Positions 1 through 7,730 are shown, counted from the first letter of the stretch. The stretch: 42,478 nucleotides of DNA from Candidatus Saccharimonadota bacterium (GCA_017514675.1 JAFWIY010000007.1:1-42478); one strand, 5' to 3'. Notes: generated from the letters alone by a model not told the origin. Numbers and translations: made by a program.

Positions 1-25
1 GCGGGCTGCCCCCATTTCAGCCCGC
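1..25. other. hairpin at window edge
   Basis: Perfect 8-bp inverted repeat GCGGGCTG / CAGCCCGC with a 9-base loop. It could be the last stem of an RNA or mRNA whose body lies left of the window. Nothing inside the window identifies it. Confidence 0.45.
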
Positions 26-42
26 TAAAAGCCCCCTTTATG

Positions 43-86
43 AAGATTTTTAAGGGCTTCTGGCGAAAAGCCCTTAAAAATCTTTT
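43..86 (+). terminator. strong hairpin terminator
   Basis: A 17-bp perfect stem (43-59 paired with 68-84) with an 8-base loop, followed by TT. On the plus strand it would end whatever transcript enters from the left. The stem begins with A/T-rich pairs, so it could work in both directions and also end leftward transcription from the gene at 306-1280. Confidence 0.65.
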
Positions 87-305
87 AATTATTGATCTTT
101 TGTGCTAAAATAGGTTCTAGCGACATCATAAAGTCGCACCAAACGGTTTATAATTTTTACTATTACGTAATCTATAAATATCTGTTAAATCCCTCGTTGG
201 TATAGAGGGCTATTTTCATGCCATTTTTGCGACAAAAACCTGCTAAAAATCGTAATTTACCTCTATAATTTCGACTGTTAAATCCCCAATCTTTTTGGTG
301 TTATA
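87..305. other. AT-rich intergenic region with two degenerate direct repeats
   Basis: No ORF is supported. The region holds a hairpin GCGAC/GTCGC (120-137), a hairpin CCCTC/GAGGG (191-209) and two related blocks starting CGTAAT and ending in the exact 12-mer CTGTTAAATCCC (182-193 and 275-286). A possible extended -10 (TGCTAAAAT, 103-111) precedes the first hairpin. Together these could mark a small structured RNA on the plus strand, but no known RNA family was recognised. Confidence 0.3.
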
Positions 306-1280
306 TTAGTCATCGCGTGTAGTCAAATCTGTTCCACCCCACTCCACGACAGTGAATCCATTGCGTTCTGATGCGGGTGTGAGTGTCTGTTCCTTCACTT
401 CTTTATATTCATCCAACCCCTCAAAGATCATCCTTACTCTAATTAAGGTATCTGGCTCTACCGAAAATTCAAGAGGCATTTCAGCTTCAATTTCTTCTTC
501 TGTAGCAAAATAGATATAATTGTATTCGTGCAACTCTAGCTTTGGCAACCAGTAAACTATAAATTCTTCAGCTTCTCTATAGTTTAACCCTAAAACCTCC
601 AGCTTTTCTTCTAAAAACTCTGCCGATTCTTCGCCTTTTACAATAAACCCAGTTGTCATATCTAGATTATTGACTTCTCGTTGCCCCTCCCAGTATAGTG
701 CATATAATTTTTTGCCACTATTTTTATCAATCAAATCGCCGTTTGGATAAGCTACTATATTCCACCCATCTACATATTTTGGGTATGAAGAAGTTAATAA
801 CTCTGGGCTCCCCAATGAAACATTTAAATCTAGTGTCGATTCTGGGTATAAATAAATCATTGGCTTATCAACTGGGAAGAATTCATGGCCATTAACATAA
901 GTCCGTTTTTCGCAGGAGCACCAACTGTATGGATCTGCTGTTACACTACAGTGCAAACGCATATCATCGCCGCCACAACTGGATGGTCCAAAAAACAGCC
1001 GACCGTTTTCAAACCAGAATGGCTCTCCAAAGCGGCTCAATGACCCAGTTATCGATATTAACATAATTATATATCCAATAAACAATACCCCTATAATGGC
1101 AGAAACTATAATGATAGCGAGCTTCAACGCTTTATGTTTTTTGTTTTTTTCTTTAGTTACTTTTTGAGAATCACCATTTGAGACAGGAATATTGTCTAAA
1201 TCATGCTCTTCATTTGGTTGTTGAGTACTATCACCGATCATCCCATTACTTTTTAGTTGCTGTTCATTGTCGCTTTCCAT
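306..1280 (-). CDS. membrane-anchored protein of unknown function
   Basis: About 324 aa. The ORF is open further upstream, but I chose the ATG at 1280 because a TGCTATAAT box ends 6 bp before it, giving a leaderless start; the longer version would place the promoter inside the gene. An acidic, hydrophilic N-terminus (residues 1-50) precedes one membrane helix (about 51-77). Then comes an extracellular part with four cysteines (about 102, 111, 121, 123) and a segment KPMIYLYPE at about 139-147. A positively charged patch KEKNKKHK before the helix fits an N-in topology. KP-x-IYLYPE segments occur in uncharacterised secreted proteins of Gram-positive and candidate-phylum bacteria as I recall them; no catalytic function can be assigned. 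It may be a surface or periplasm-like-space protein. Confidence 0.75.
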   Translation of the reverse strand: MESDNEQQLKSNGMIGDSTQQPNEEHDLDNIPVSNGDSQKVTKEKNKKHKALKLAIIIVSAIIGVLFIGYIIMLISITGSLSRFGEPFWFENGRLFFGPSSCGGDDMRLHCSVTADPYSWCSCEKRTYVNGHEFFPVDKPMIYLYPESTLDLNVSLGSPELLTSSYPKYVDGWNIVAYPNGDLIDKNSGKKLYALYWEGQREVNNLDMTTGFIVKGEESAEFLEEKLEVLGLNYREAEEFIVYWLPKLELHEYNYIYFATEEEIEAEMPLEFSVEPDTLIRVRMIFEGLDEYKEVKEQTLTPASERNGFTVVEWGGTDLTTRDD

Positions 1281-1286
1281 ATTTTC

Positions 1287-1292
1287 ATTATA
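1287..1292 (-). promoter_or_regulatory. -10 box, leaderless promoter of 306-1280 gene
   Basis: TATAAT with upstream TGC (extended -10), 6 bp before the ATG at 1280. No convincing -35. Transcription would begin at or next to the start codon. Confidence 0.6.
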
Positions 1293-1430
1293 GCATGACA
1301 ACAAATATATTATCTGACTTTGCATGTTTCAGACATTATAATTCTGCAATTTTTCCTGTACGTCCTCCTTGTGCGCTGTTAAAACTTGGCGAATTGAGCC
1401 CCACCAATAGAGGTCAATGAGACATAAACA

Positions 1431-1459
1431 TTGACTTTTTTAGTGAAGTGTGGTATAAT
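1431..1459 (+). promoter_or_regulatory. sigma70-type promoter of the amidase gene
   Basis: TTGACT (1431-1436), 17-bp spacer, TATAAT (1454-1459), plus a TGG extended -10. The predicted leader of about 50 nt carries a small hairpin (TTGCC/GGCAA, about 1478-1494) and a strong ribosome-binding site, AAAGGAGG (1504-1511). Confidence 0.8.
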
Positions 1460-1520
1460 TAAAAAAGAGGGGGTATTTTGCCTAAAAAGGCAACGTAACT
1501 TAAAAAGGAGGTGAAATGAG

Positions 1521-1656
1521 TTGCGGGTCGATGATTTATTGGATTTAAAGGAAAGAACAAAATCAAAGGATAATGGAGTATACGAAAAAGCCCAGTTTGA
1601 GCTTAACGTAGTATTCCAAAAAAATCTCAAACGGGCAATTTGGCGTTCGCATTGCG
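1521..1656 (+). pseudogene. 5' part of the amidase gene in a different frame
   Basis: A TTG start lies 9 nt after AAAGGAGG and opens a frame encoding a charged segment (MRVDDLLDLKERTKSKDNG and onward). The downstream amidase is in the +1 frame relative to this one. The frames can be joined at the A7 run (1618-1624): with one A fewer, the product continues through FGVRIAVIFCFLFPQYVPALAES, a good membrane or signal segment, into the amidase. Either the gene is frameshifted (mutation or sequencing error) or slippage at A7 makes the full protein. The frame itself runs on to 1745 but overlaps the real amidase frame there. Confidence 0.5.
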
Positions 1657-2727
1657 GTGATATTCTGTTTTTTGTTCCCGCAATACGTACCGGCTCTCGC
1701 AGAGTCAATACTCGACCCTGTCGCCCATCTGGAGGCCGACCTTGATGACAAGGAATGGTTCCAGTATCTACCGATGTTCCTGCGCTTATTTAGCGCTCAA
1801 TTGGAGCCGCGATATGTGTCGCGTGCGCTGGACCGCATAGCCTATGGCAACCCAGCCACACTCTACCTAGCTTTTGCCACTCTAGACCCGGCCAATCAGC
1901 TGGCCAACGCCACCAAAGTGGCAAGGTATTTGTTTAACATGAAAAACGAATACTACCTTGCCAAATTCTTCTTCTATTGGAGGAGGATTTTAGGGTATAC
2001 CGACCATGCAGAGATGAACAGGATGTTCTTCTATCAGTTCAACCTGACAGAAGAATGGCTGGATGAATGGCTGGAAGGTATGCGGTGTGAAGGTCGCGAA
2101 AGAATCGCAAAGTACAAGGCTATGGCAGATACTGCCGGAAAGCCATTGCTCAGTCCCGACTCGGCCATTATCAGGGACCGACCGGGTACTACTTCCCCGA
2201 AGTTTATCGTGCTCCACTCAGCTGGAGCTGGTAGTCCGGTAGAGCGCATCTGTGCGAACTTCTTAGCGCCAGATAGTACGGTAACGGCACACTTCGTGGT
2301 GTCGGTCGATGGCCGCATCTTCCAACTCGTGGATTTAAAAGATGCAGCCAAGACCAACCGGACCGATAACAATCCAGATATGAATACTTATTATCGGTTT
2401 GCTAGCCACGATTTCTTTCGGCAGTGCGAAAACAACGCCAACAACTTCACAATCACTATCGAATGTGAAGAGTTTGGTGCGCACGGGGCTTTAAGTCCGA
2501 GCCAGCACTACAAGGTGCTGTATCTATTGAAGAAGCTCAACGAGGAGTATGACATCCCGATCGATGAATACCACGTCATCGGCCACAGGGACATCGCTCC
2601 TCTCACCAGAAGCTTCTGCCCCGGTAGCAGCTTCCCGTTAAGGCAGTTTATCCAGGAATTTCCTACCTGGAGAAAAGAAGTAGAATTATTGTCCGCCAGG
2701 ATTTTAAGCCCGGCGGAACTCATCTAG
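1657..2727 (+). CDS. N-acetylmuramoyl-L-alanine amidase (Amidase_2/PGRP type)
   Basis: A peptidoglycan hydrolase expected to cut the bond between N-acetylmuramic acid and L-alanine. The C-terminal half (residues about 170-345 from this start) is an Amidase_2/T7-lysozyme-like fold with the expected zinc ligands: His in KFIVLHSAGAG, His in YHVIGHRDIAP and Cys in SFCPGSSF. The N-terminal 160 residues are helical and aromatic-rich and I do not recognise them; they may target the enzyme. The GTG at 1657 lies inside a hydrophobic stretch ending PALAES, which looks like the end of a signal peptide whose positive N-region is upstream in the same frame without a start codon. The true start is therefore probably 1521, joined by a frameshift. 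The gene has its own promoter and a terminator follows. It could serve wall remodelling or attack on a host cell wall. Confidence 0.85.
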   Translation: MIFCFLFPQYVPALAESILDPVAHLEADLDDKEWFQYLPMFLRLFSAQLEPRYVSRALDRIAYGNPATLYLAFATLDPANQLANATKVARYLFNMKNEYYLAKFFFYWRRILGYTDHAEMNRMFFYQFNLTEEWLDEWLEGMRCEGRERIAKYKAMADTAGKPLLSPDSAIIRDRPGTTSPKFIVLHSAGAGSPVERICANFLAPDSTVTAHFVVSVDGRIFQLVDLKDAAKTNRTDNNPDMNTYYRFASHDFFRQCENNANNFTITIECEEFGAHGALSPSQHYKVLYLLKKLNEEYDIPIDEYHVIGHRDIAPLTRSFCPGSSFPLRQFIQEFPTWRKEVELLSARILSPAELI

Positions 2728-2772
2728 CCATCCCCCTCCAAAAAGTCTAGCCGAGACTTAAAAAACCGACAA

Positions 2773-2800
2773 AGCCTAGCTTCTATAAGCTAGGCTTTTT
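2773..2800. terminator. bidirectional terminator between amidase gene and metK
   Basis: Stem AGCCTAGCTT / AAGCTAGGCT with a 4-base loop, followed on the plus strand by TTTTTT. A weaker T-rich stretch follows on the minus strand. It separates two convergent genes, and the metK stop codon begins at its T-run. Confidence 0.85.
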
Positions 2801-3765
2801 TACTTGTCCCAATCAAACCCTTCGCCGTAGTGCCCATACTCGGCGGTTTTTTCATAAATCGGCCGTCTTAAATTCAAGAACTTAATGATGCCGCGCGGGG
2901 TGAGATCATAGCCTTCAATTTCCTCTGGTTTGCCATCAATAATTACGGTCTTCTCTAGTGGCTCAGCCTTGCCAATTGCATAAGCTAAGCGCACCAAGAC
3001 TTCGTGCGCATTGCGCTTACGGAGATAATCCACCGCGATCTTGCGTGCCATATATGCTGCCGAACGGTCTACTTTGGACGGATCCTTGCCGGAGTAGCAG
3101 CCGCCACCAATCGCAACGCGTGGGCCGTAGTTATCTACGATCAACTTGCGCCCAGTGAGGCCAGTATCGGCATCAAACCCGCCTTGGCTCCAATCCCCAG
3201 CTGGGTTTAGATGTAGCTCTAGTTTACCAATTAACTTATGCTCGGCGATAAATTTCTTCACCAACTCTCTTAGCTCTTTTTTGCTAACATTTTGGAAGCT
3301 TGCTACGATCGAATCTACCGACCCATCTGGCGCCAAAGTTACCTGAGTCTTGCCATCGTACGGATGACGGTAGAAAATATACTGATTTAGCCGGCGTGAT
3401 AATACGACTTCTAGTGGTAACATCTCTTCGGTTTCATCGCAAGCGTAACCAATCATGATTCCCTGGTCGCCAGCGCCACCAGTATCTACGCCCTGCGCAA
3501 TTTCTGGCGATTGCTTGACAATTTTGGTATGTACTTCGTTTTCGTTTCCAGCAATTCGTTGTACGATTTCTGGGATATCGACGCAGTCAACCTTTGAAGT
3601 GATTTCACCGGTTACAAATACCACGCCATGTCCGCCGCAAGCTTCGGCTGCAACTCTAGCTTCAGGGTCTCTTTCTAAATAGGCGTCCAAAATTGCATCA
3701 GAAATTCTGTCGCATAGTTTGTCTGGGTGTTTTGGAGATACACTCTCCGCTGTTCTATAGAACAT
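2800..3765 (-). CDS. metK: S-adenosylmethionine synthetase
   Basis: Makes SAM from methionine and ATP. All main family signatures are present in order: HPDKLCDRISDAILD near the N-terminus (the usual G of GHPDK is K here), DTGGAGDQGIMIGYACDET in the middle, and GGGCYSGKDPSKVDRSAAY towards the C-terminus. At 321 aa it is about 60-70 residues shorter than typical bacterial MetK (about 385-400 aa). The signature motifs are intact, so I read it as a compact active form, not a fragment. The ATG at 3765 follows AAAGGAAAG, and a SAM riboswitch occupies the whole leader, so synthesis is expected to be shut down by its own product. Confidence 0.95.
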   Translation of the reverse strand: MFYRTAESVSPKHPDKLCDRISDAILDAYLERDPEARVAAEACGGHGVVFVTGEITSKVDCVDIPEIVQRIAGNENEVHTKIVKQSPEIAQGVDTGGAGDQGIMIGYACDETEEMLPLEVVLSRRLNQYIFYRHPYDGKTQVTLAPDGSVDSIVASFQNVSKKELRELVKKFIAEHKLIGKLELHLNPAGDWSQGGFDADTGLTGRKLIVDNYGPRVAIGGGCYSGKDPSKVDRSAAYMARKIAVDYLRKRNAHEVLVRLAYAIGKAEPLEKTVIIDGKPEEIEGYDLTPRGIIKFLNLRRPIYEKTAEYGHYGEGFDWDK

Positions 3766-3852
3766 ATCTTTCCTTTCTTGGTCGGAATTACCACCTTGCT
3801 TTTGTAGGTTGGTAGAGGTTCAACGGGCCGCTCCCTCACCTCTTCTTGATAT
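3764..3852 (-). promoter_or_regulatory. SAM riboswitch (SAM-I/IV clan) of metK
   Basis: Read on the minus strand the leader contains, in order, the hallmarks of the SAM-I type aptamer: ATCAAGA, GAGGTGAGGGA, CGGCCCGTTGA, ACCTCT, ACCAACCT, AAGGTGGTAATTCC. Pairings visible by eye are P1 ATATC (3848-3852) with GATAT (3764-3768), P2 AGAGGT with ACCTCT, P3 ACCAACCT with AGGTGGT (one bulge), and P4 TTCC with GGAA. P1 includes the first two bases of the metK start codon, and P4 includes the Shine-Dalgarno GGAAA. No terminator stem is present, so control is inferred to act on translation: SAM binding closes the ribosome site. The exact subclass (SAM-I or SAM-I/IV) is not certain. Confidence 0.88.
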
Positions 3853-3868
3853 TAAATTAACAATACCA

Positions 3869-3874
3869 ATTATA
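3869..3874 (-). promoter_or_regulatory. metK promoter -10
   Basis: TGCTATAAT extended -10 box. The transcript should start at about 3862, only about ten bases ahead of the riboswitch P1. It is divergent from the plus-strand -10 at 3894-3899. Confidence 0.7.
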
Positions 3875-3893
3875 GCATATTAAACAAAAGTGG

Positions 3894-3899
3894 TACAAT
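3894..3899 (+). promoter_or_regulatory. leaderless promoter of the glycosyltransferase
   Basis: TACAAT with TGG extended -10, 6 bp before the ATG at 3906. No Shine-Dalgarno sequence fits between. Confidence 0.65.
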
Positions 3900-3905
3900 A
3901 AAGTT

Positions 3906-5138
3906 ATGAAGATTGCGTTTTTCTCCGACTGTTACTTAGATTTAACCGGCGGCATTGTTTCTTCAATCAACGCTCAAAAAACCGCCCTAGAAAATCTCGG
4001 CCACGAGGTTTATATTTTCAGTACCGGCTTTCCGCGTAAAAAGCCAGAACTGGAGAAACTGGCCATTAACAATATTTTTCAAGTGCCGAGCTGTAAACTG
4101 TTCTTCCGCGGCCTCACACCGGTGTCCCGCCGCCCTAAAATCATCGAAAAGTGGCTAGAAAAAACTCATCCCGAACTAAAAGATTTTGATATTTTCTACA
4201 TTCATTACGAAGGCGGCTGTTCAATTGCCGGGCTAAAATTAGCAAAAAAATATCAAATTCCCAGTATCCAAGTCATGCATGGGCGCGAAGATATGGGCGA
4301 GACTCATATTATCCCGTTTGGTTTTCGCACGGTCGTAGCAACGGCGCTAAATTGGCTGCATTCTTGGTATTTGCCACACCCAACTAAAGTTAGACGCGAT
4401 GATTACCTTGCAAACTCCCTAGCCAAAGTCAAAATGTGGGAGCTAATGGTAAACCATGCCAACTGCGCAGACCTAGTTTTAACACCATCTGAACACTTCC
4501 GCCAAAAACTCATCCATTACGGGGTAAAAAAGACAATCAAAGTTTTTCCCAACGGCTATCCTGATAATGAATTCCCCAAAAACCCACCCTTAAAAGATTT
4601 AAAAAAAGATGAAGAACTTTGCATTATTTGGCATTCGAGAGTTTCGGCCGAAAAACGCATGATGCCGTTTCTGCACGCGCTTAATATGGTACGAGGGAAA
4701 TTTAGGTTAGATGTTTATGGTGGCGGCGGTGACCATTTTCGCGCTCGTCGTTACGCAAAGCGCCATCATTTGAATGTCTATTTTCACGGTAATGCAGATT
4801 TTACCAAGATTCAAAAAGCCATTTCAAAAGCTCATCTAGATGTCTTGGTCTCATATAATTTTGACACTTTTGGTATGACCCTGATTGAAGCTGAAGCTGC
4901 CGGGGTGCCAGTATTCTTTTGTGATCCAGACATGAAGGAGGTAGTACCACAGGGTAGCTATATTCTCTCTTCTAATGAGACACCTGCTGCAATGGCTGAG
5001 TCGCTTAACTATTTAATTACTCACCCGGAGAATATTTGCAAGATGAGCAAAGTGATGTTGGGACACCGAGAGGAAGTTAAAATTTCAAATCGTATCCAAA
5101 TCTTACTGGGTATTTTTAATGATATAATGAAAAAATGA
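3906..5138 (+). CDS. glycosyltransferase family 4 (GT-B), probable glycolipid synthase
   Basis: 410 aa with the two-domain GT-B layout. The N-terminal Rossmann part starts MKIAFFSDCYLDLTGGIVSSI, with the glycine loop that faces the acceptor. The C-terminal sugar-nucleotide domain has IIWHSRVSAEKRMMPFLHAL and FDTFGMTLIEAEAAGVPVFF. In the usual E-x7-E motif the first Glu is replaced by Asp (D-T-F-G-M-T-L-I-E). Sequence style and the neighbouring phosphatidyltransferase suggest a diacylglycerol or phosphatidylinositol glycosyltransferase, but the acceptor cannot be read from sequence. The stop overlaps the next gene (ATGA), so the two are probably co-transcribed. Confidence 0.85.
   Translation: MKIAFFSDCYLDLTGGIVSSINAQKTALENLGHEVYIFSTGFPRKKPELEKLAINNIFQVPSCKLFFRGLTPVSRRPKIIEKWLEKTHPELKDFDIFYIHYEGGCSIAGLKLAKKYQIPSIQVMHGREDMGETHIIPFGFRTVVATALNWLHSWYLPHPTKVRRDDYLANSLAKVKMWELMVNHANCADLVLTPSEHFRQKLIHYGVKKTIKVFPNGYPDNEFPKNPPLKDLKKDEELCIIWHSRVSAEKRMMPFLHALNMVRGKFRLDVYGGGGDHFRARRYAKRHHLNVYFHGNADFTKIQKAISKAHLDVLVSYNFDTFGMTLIEAEAAGVPVFFCDPDMKEVVPQGSYILSSNETPAAMAESLNYLITHPENICKMSKVMLGHREEVKISNRIQILLGIFNDIMKK
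5123..5128 (+). promoter_or_regulatory. internal leaderless promoter before the phosphatidyltransferase
   Basis: TATAAT lies in the last codons of the glycosyltransferase gene, exactly 6 bp before the ATG at 5135, the same geometry as the other leaderless starts. It may give separate expression in addition to read-through. Confidence 0.5.
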
Positions 5139-5773
5139 AATATTTAGCCGACCTACTAACATTAACAAGATTCATTTTAGGAATCCTACTATTTTATCTT
5201 GCAATCTTTGGCGGTCTACCCGAAACAGCTTTCATTGTCTTTTTGGTAGCAGTGCTAACCGATGCCTTTGACGGTACTTGCGCGCGCAAGTGGCCATTCC
5301 CCAAGAATAAGATCCCAAAATATCGCAAGTATGCCGCTAAATATGATATGGTTTCGGATGCTCTGCTAGCGGCAGCACAAGTTTTATTTTTGACGCTCAG
5401 AGTTAATTTAGTTGCTGGCGTTGCCATTATTTTCTATTATTTTGTTTCCGCGGTGATTTGCGAAGTACTTATTTACGGTAAGGTCTTTGGCCACCCGGAT
5501 GATTGCGCCGATTGGTCGTTAGCCAAGCGTAATTTTCCTCTCGCGAAAAAGATCGTCCTAGCCCGCCGCTACATCTATACTATTTGCCTCGGCGTCACTA
5601 ACACCCTCATCCTATTTGCTACATCCTGGTCTGAGCCAGTAAAATATAGTTTATTCGCTTTCGGCTGCCTAATTTTTATTTTTCTATGGTTCTTTCTCCG
5701 CCAACGCCGCGAAAACATCTCCCGCGATGCCGTAGATATCGAAAATAAATTATCTAAAAAATCGCAAAACTAG
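5135..5773 (+). CDS. CDP-alcohol phosphatidyltransferase family protein
   Basis: 212 aa integral membrane enzyme that transfers a phosphatidyl or similar group from a CDP-alcohol to an acceptor alcohol in phospholipid synthesis. The family motif is visible as D43-x2-D46-G47-x2-A50-R51, followed by D71-x3-D75. Two oddities: the stretch between the AR and the last two Asp is longer than usual, and the Gly that normally stands four residues before the first of these is Ala67. The acidic residues that bind metal are all kept. Several hydrophobic helices follow (about 10-40, 75-120, 145-195). Substrate unknown; the partner glycosyltransferase suggests glycolipid or phosphatidylinositol-type lipids. 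Its 3' end overlaps the convergent gene by 20 bp. Confidence 0.82.
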   Translation: MKYLADLLTLTRFILGILLFYLAIFGGLPETAFIVFLVAVLTDAFDGTCARKWPFPKNKIPKYRKYAAKYDMVSDALLAAAQVLFLTLRVNLVAGVAIIFYYFVSAVICEVLIYGKVFGHPDDCADWSLAKRNFPLAKKIVLARRYIYTICLGVTNTLILFATSWSEPVKYSLFAFGCLIFIFLWFFLRQRRENISRDAVDIENKLSKKSQN

Positions 5774-6530
5774 TGGCTTTGATAAAATTGTCCGGATTGT
5801 AGAGATTCATTGCTACGATTTTGGCTGCGAGTTCGCCTTGCCAGACCGAAAGCGGCGTGTAGTTGGTCTTCTCTAGCGGCACGGCGACAACTTCGCCGTT
5901 TTTGGCTAGCAAAATTTGTCCGCTATGTAGCGTAATAATGCTCACTGGGTAGCTTAGAGTGAATTTATGTAACGCCTCGGCCACCTGCACCAGTGATTGT
6001 GAAAGCAGAATCATTTTGGGATAATACACTGCGCGGAAAATTTTGATTAGTTGCGGCATCGTGGCTAGAAAGATTAAGTTTTCGTTCATTAGGGCGCGCT
6101 CGGGCTGATTTTCGGCCAGGCAGTCCACGCCGTCGCGTGTAATTAACAGGGGTTTTTCGGCAAAACCACAGGCGCTTGCTACAGCTTTTCTGGTCACTGA
6201 ATTTTTTGAAAAATCGCCGAGGATTAGATTAAAATCAGCCGCGTTTAATGCCGTTTTCAATTCTTCTGCCTCAGCAAACGAACCGCTATCGGTGGATTTT
6301 AAGAATATAAAATTCGGTAGCGGCGGCAGCTTATTTTTTAGAGCATCTGGCAGTACTAGATTTAATTTTTCAATCGGGTATTTTTCACCTAGAAACTCGG
6401 CGATTTTTATTTCTGCGCGAAAGGATTGGCTATTTCCGCCAATAATATTTACCTTGCCTTGTTTTTTTTCTGGAATATTCCAGGTTAAATCTTCTGCGGG
6501 CTTTTCACTAAGTTTCTTAAAATAATCCAC
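5754..6530 (-). CDS. divergent YjeF C-terminal-like (NAD(P)HX dehydratase-like) protein
   Basis: 258 aa from a GTG start; the exoA stop and this start share a G (TAGTG), with GGAGG just upstream, so translation is coupled. The start of the fold, GKVNIIGGNSQSF, and the later LLITRDGVDCL resemble the ribokinase-like ADP/ATP-dependent NAD(P)H-hydrate dehydratase (YjeF_C), which repairs damaged NAD(P)H. The family's glycine-rich GxGD catalytic loop is not recognisable, so it may be inactive or have another role. The family call is tentative. Confidence 0.5.
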   Translation of the reverse strand: MDYFKKLSEKPAEDLTWNIPEKKQGKVNIIGGNSQSFRAEIKIAEFLGEKYPIEKLNLVLPDALKNKLPPLPNFIFLKSTDSGSFAEAEELKTALNAADFNLILGDFSKNSVTRKAVASACGFAEKPLLITRDGVDCLAENQPERALMNENLIFLATMPQLIKIFRAVYYPKMILLSQSLVQVAEALHKFTLSYPVSIITLHSGQILLAKNGEVVAVPLEKTNYTPLSVWQGELAAKIVAMNLYNPDNFIKATSFAIF

Positions 6531-7315
6531 TAGGCCTCCAGTTCAATTGAAATTGGGCAGTGGTCCGAGCCCATCACGCCTTCATAAATTTCCGCCGATT
6601 TTAGTTTTGACTTTAGACTTTTTGAAATAAAGAAATAATCAATCCGCCAGCCCACATTGTTCGCCCGGGCGTTGCCCCAGTGGCTCCACCAGGTGTAGCG
6701 CACGGCGTTTGGGTGTAGGCTTCGGAAGGTATCAACAAACCCTGCGGAAATTAAATTCGTAATTCCCTTTCTTTCTTCATCGGTAAAGCCGGCGCTGTGG
6801 TGATTAGTCTTAGGCCGCGCGATGTCAATTTCTTCGTGCGCCGCATTAAAATCGCCGCACACCACTACTGGTTTTTCTTTTTCAAGTTCTTTCAAGTATT
6901 TCAAAAATTCCACATCCCACAACTTCTCACGCAACTTTAATCGCTCAAGCGAGCGTTTTGAGTTCGGTGTGTAAACATTTACCAAATAAAACTTCTCAAA
7001 CTCCGCCGTAAGAACCCGACCTTCTTTTAATGGGTCTCCAAATTCATCAGAAAAATCTTTATCAGTAGGTAATATATTTCTAATTGAAACTGGTTTAATT
7101 TTTGTAAAAATCGCCGTTCCTGAATATCCTGCCCGCTCCGCCGAATTCCAAATCTCCTCATATTCTGGCAAATCAATCTCGGTCTGACCTTGCTTGGCTT
7201 TTGTTTCTTGTAAACATAAAATATCTGGGTTATACTCTTTGATAAATTTTTGTAGAGCTCCTTTATTGATAGTGGCACGAATACCGTTGACATTCCAGGA
7301 GAAAATCTTAAGCAT
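6530..7315 (-). CDS. exoA: exodeoxyribonuclease III (AP endonuclease)
   Basis: 261 aa Exo III family enzyme that nicks abasic sites and removes 3' blocking groups in base-excision repair. Signatures: KIFSWNVNGIRA at the N-terminus, LCLQETKAK with the metal-binding Glu, VVCGDFNAAHEEIDIARP in the middle and GSDHCPI at the C-terminus with the catalytic Asp-His. Start: an in-frame TTG exists at 7330, but ATG 7315 has AGAGG at the right distance and gives the normal N-terminus. It overlaps the end of smpB by 8 nt and is coupled to the next gene through TAGTG. Confidence 0.93.
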   Translation of the reverse strand: MLKIFSWNVNGIRATINKGALQKFIKEYNPDILCLQETKAKQGQTEIDLPEYEEIWNSAERAGYSGTAIFTKIKPVSIRNILPTDKDFSDEFGDPLKEGRVLTAEFEKFYLVNVYTPNSKRSLERLKLREKLWDVEFLKYLKELEKEKPVVVCGDFNAAHEEIDIARPKTNHHSAGFTDEERKGITNLISAGFVDTFRSLHPNAVRYTWWSHWGNARANNVGWRIDYFFISKSLKSKLKSAEIYEGVMGSDHCPISIELEA

Positions 7316-7724
7316 ATCTGCCTCTCTCAATATCGCGTTTTTTAATGGTTTCGCGCTTGTCGTATTTTTTCTTACCTTTACCTACCGCAATCACTAATTT
7401 GATATGCCGCGACCCGCCTAGTAGCTTCACTGGCACAATGGTTGAGCCGGCGACCTTTTCACGCATCAGCGCCGCGATTTGTTTTCGCGTAGCCAGCAGT
7501 TTGATATTCCGCGCCGTTTCCGCGCCAAGTGTCAGATTATTTAACCAAAGTTCCCCCTCGCGAATTGTCACAAAAGCCCCCTTTAGTTGCACATGGTGGT
7601 CGCGAATCGAGCGTACTTCTGGGCCCGACAAAACCATTCCCACGGTCAATTCGTCACCGAGAGTATAATCAAACCGCGCCTTGCGGTTTACGGTCACCAT
7701 ATCTGGAACTTTCGCCTTCTTCAT
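7308..7724 (-). CDS. smpB: SsrA-binding protein
   Basis: 138 aa. Binds tmRNA and brings it to stalled ribosomes for trans-translation. Recognised by NRKARFDYTLGDELTVGMVLSGPEVRSIR, the internal WLNNLTL...ARNIKLLA segment and the basic tail KGKKKYDKRETIKKRDIERGRYA, which follows the mRNA channel. Normal length is about 150 aa. It is the first gene of the smpB-exoA-YjeF_C-like operon and is predicted to be leaderless. Confidence 0.95.
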   Translation of the reverse strand: MKKAKVPDMVTVNRKARFDYTLGDELTVGMVLSGPEVRSIRDHHVQLKGAFVTIREGELWLNNLTLGAETARNIKLLATRKQIAALMREKVAGSTIVPVKLLGGSRHIKLVIAVGKGKKKYDKRETIKKRDIERGRYA

Positions 7725-7730
7725 ATCTAA

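Noticed and set aside
251-290. Resemblance of ATAATTTCGACTGTT to the 5' half of a Cas12a crRNA repeat
   Set aside because: The pairing half of the handle is missing, there are only two unequal copies, and no cas gene is in the window.
1379-1708. 109-aa minus-strand ORF over the amidase leader
   Set aside because: It covers the promoter and start of the amidase gene, has no ribosome site and its sequence has no protein-like pattern.
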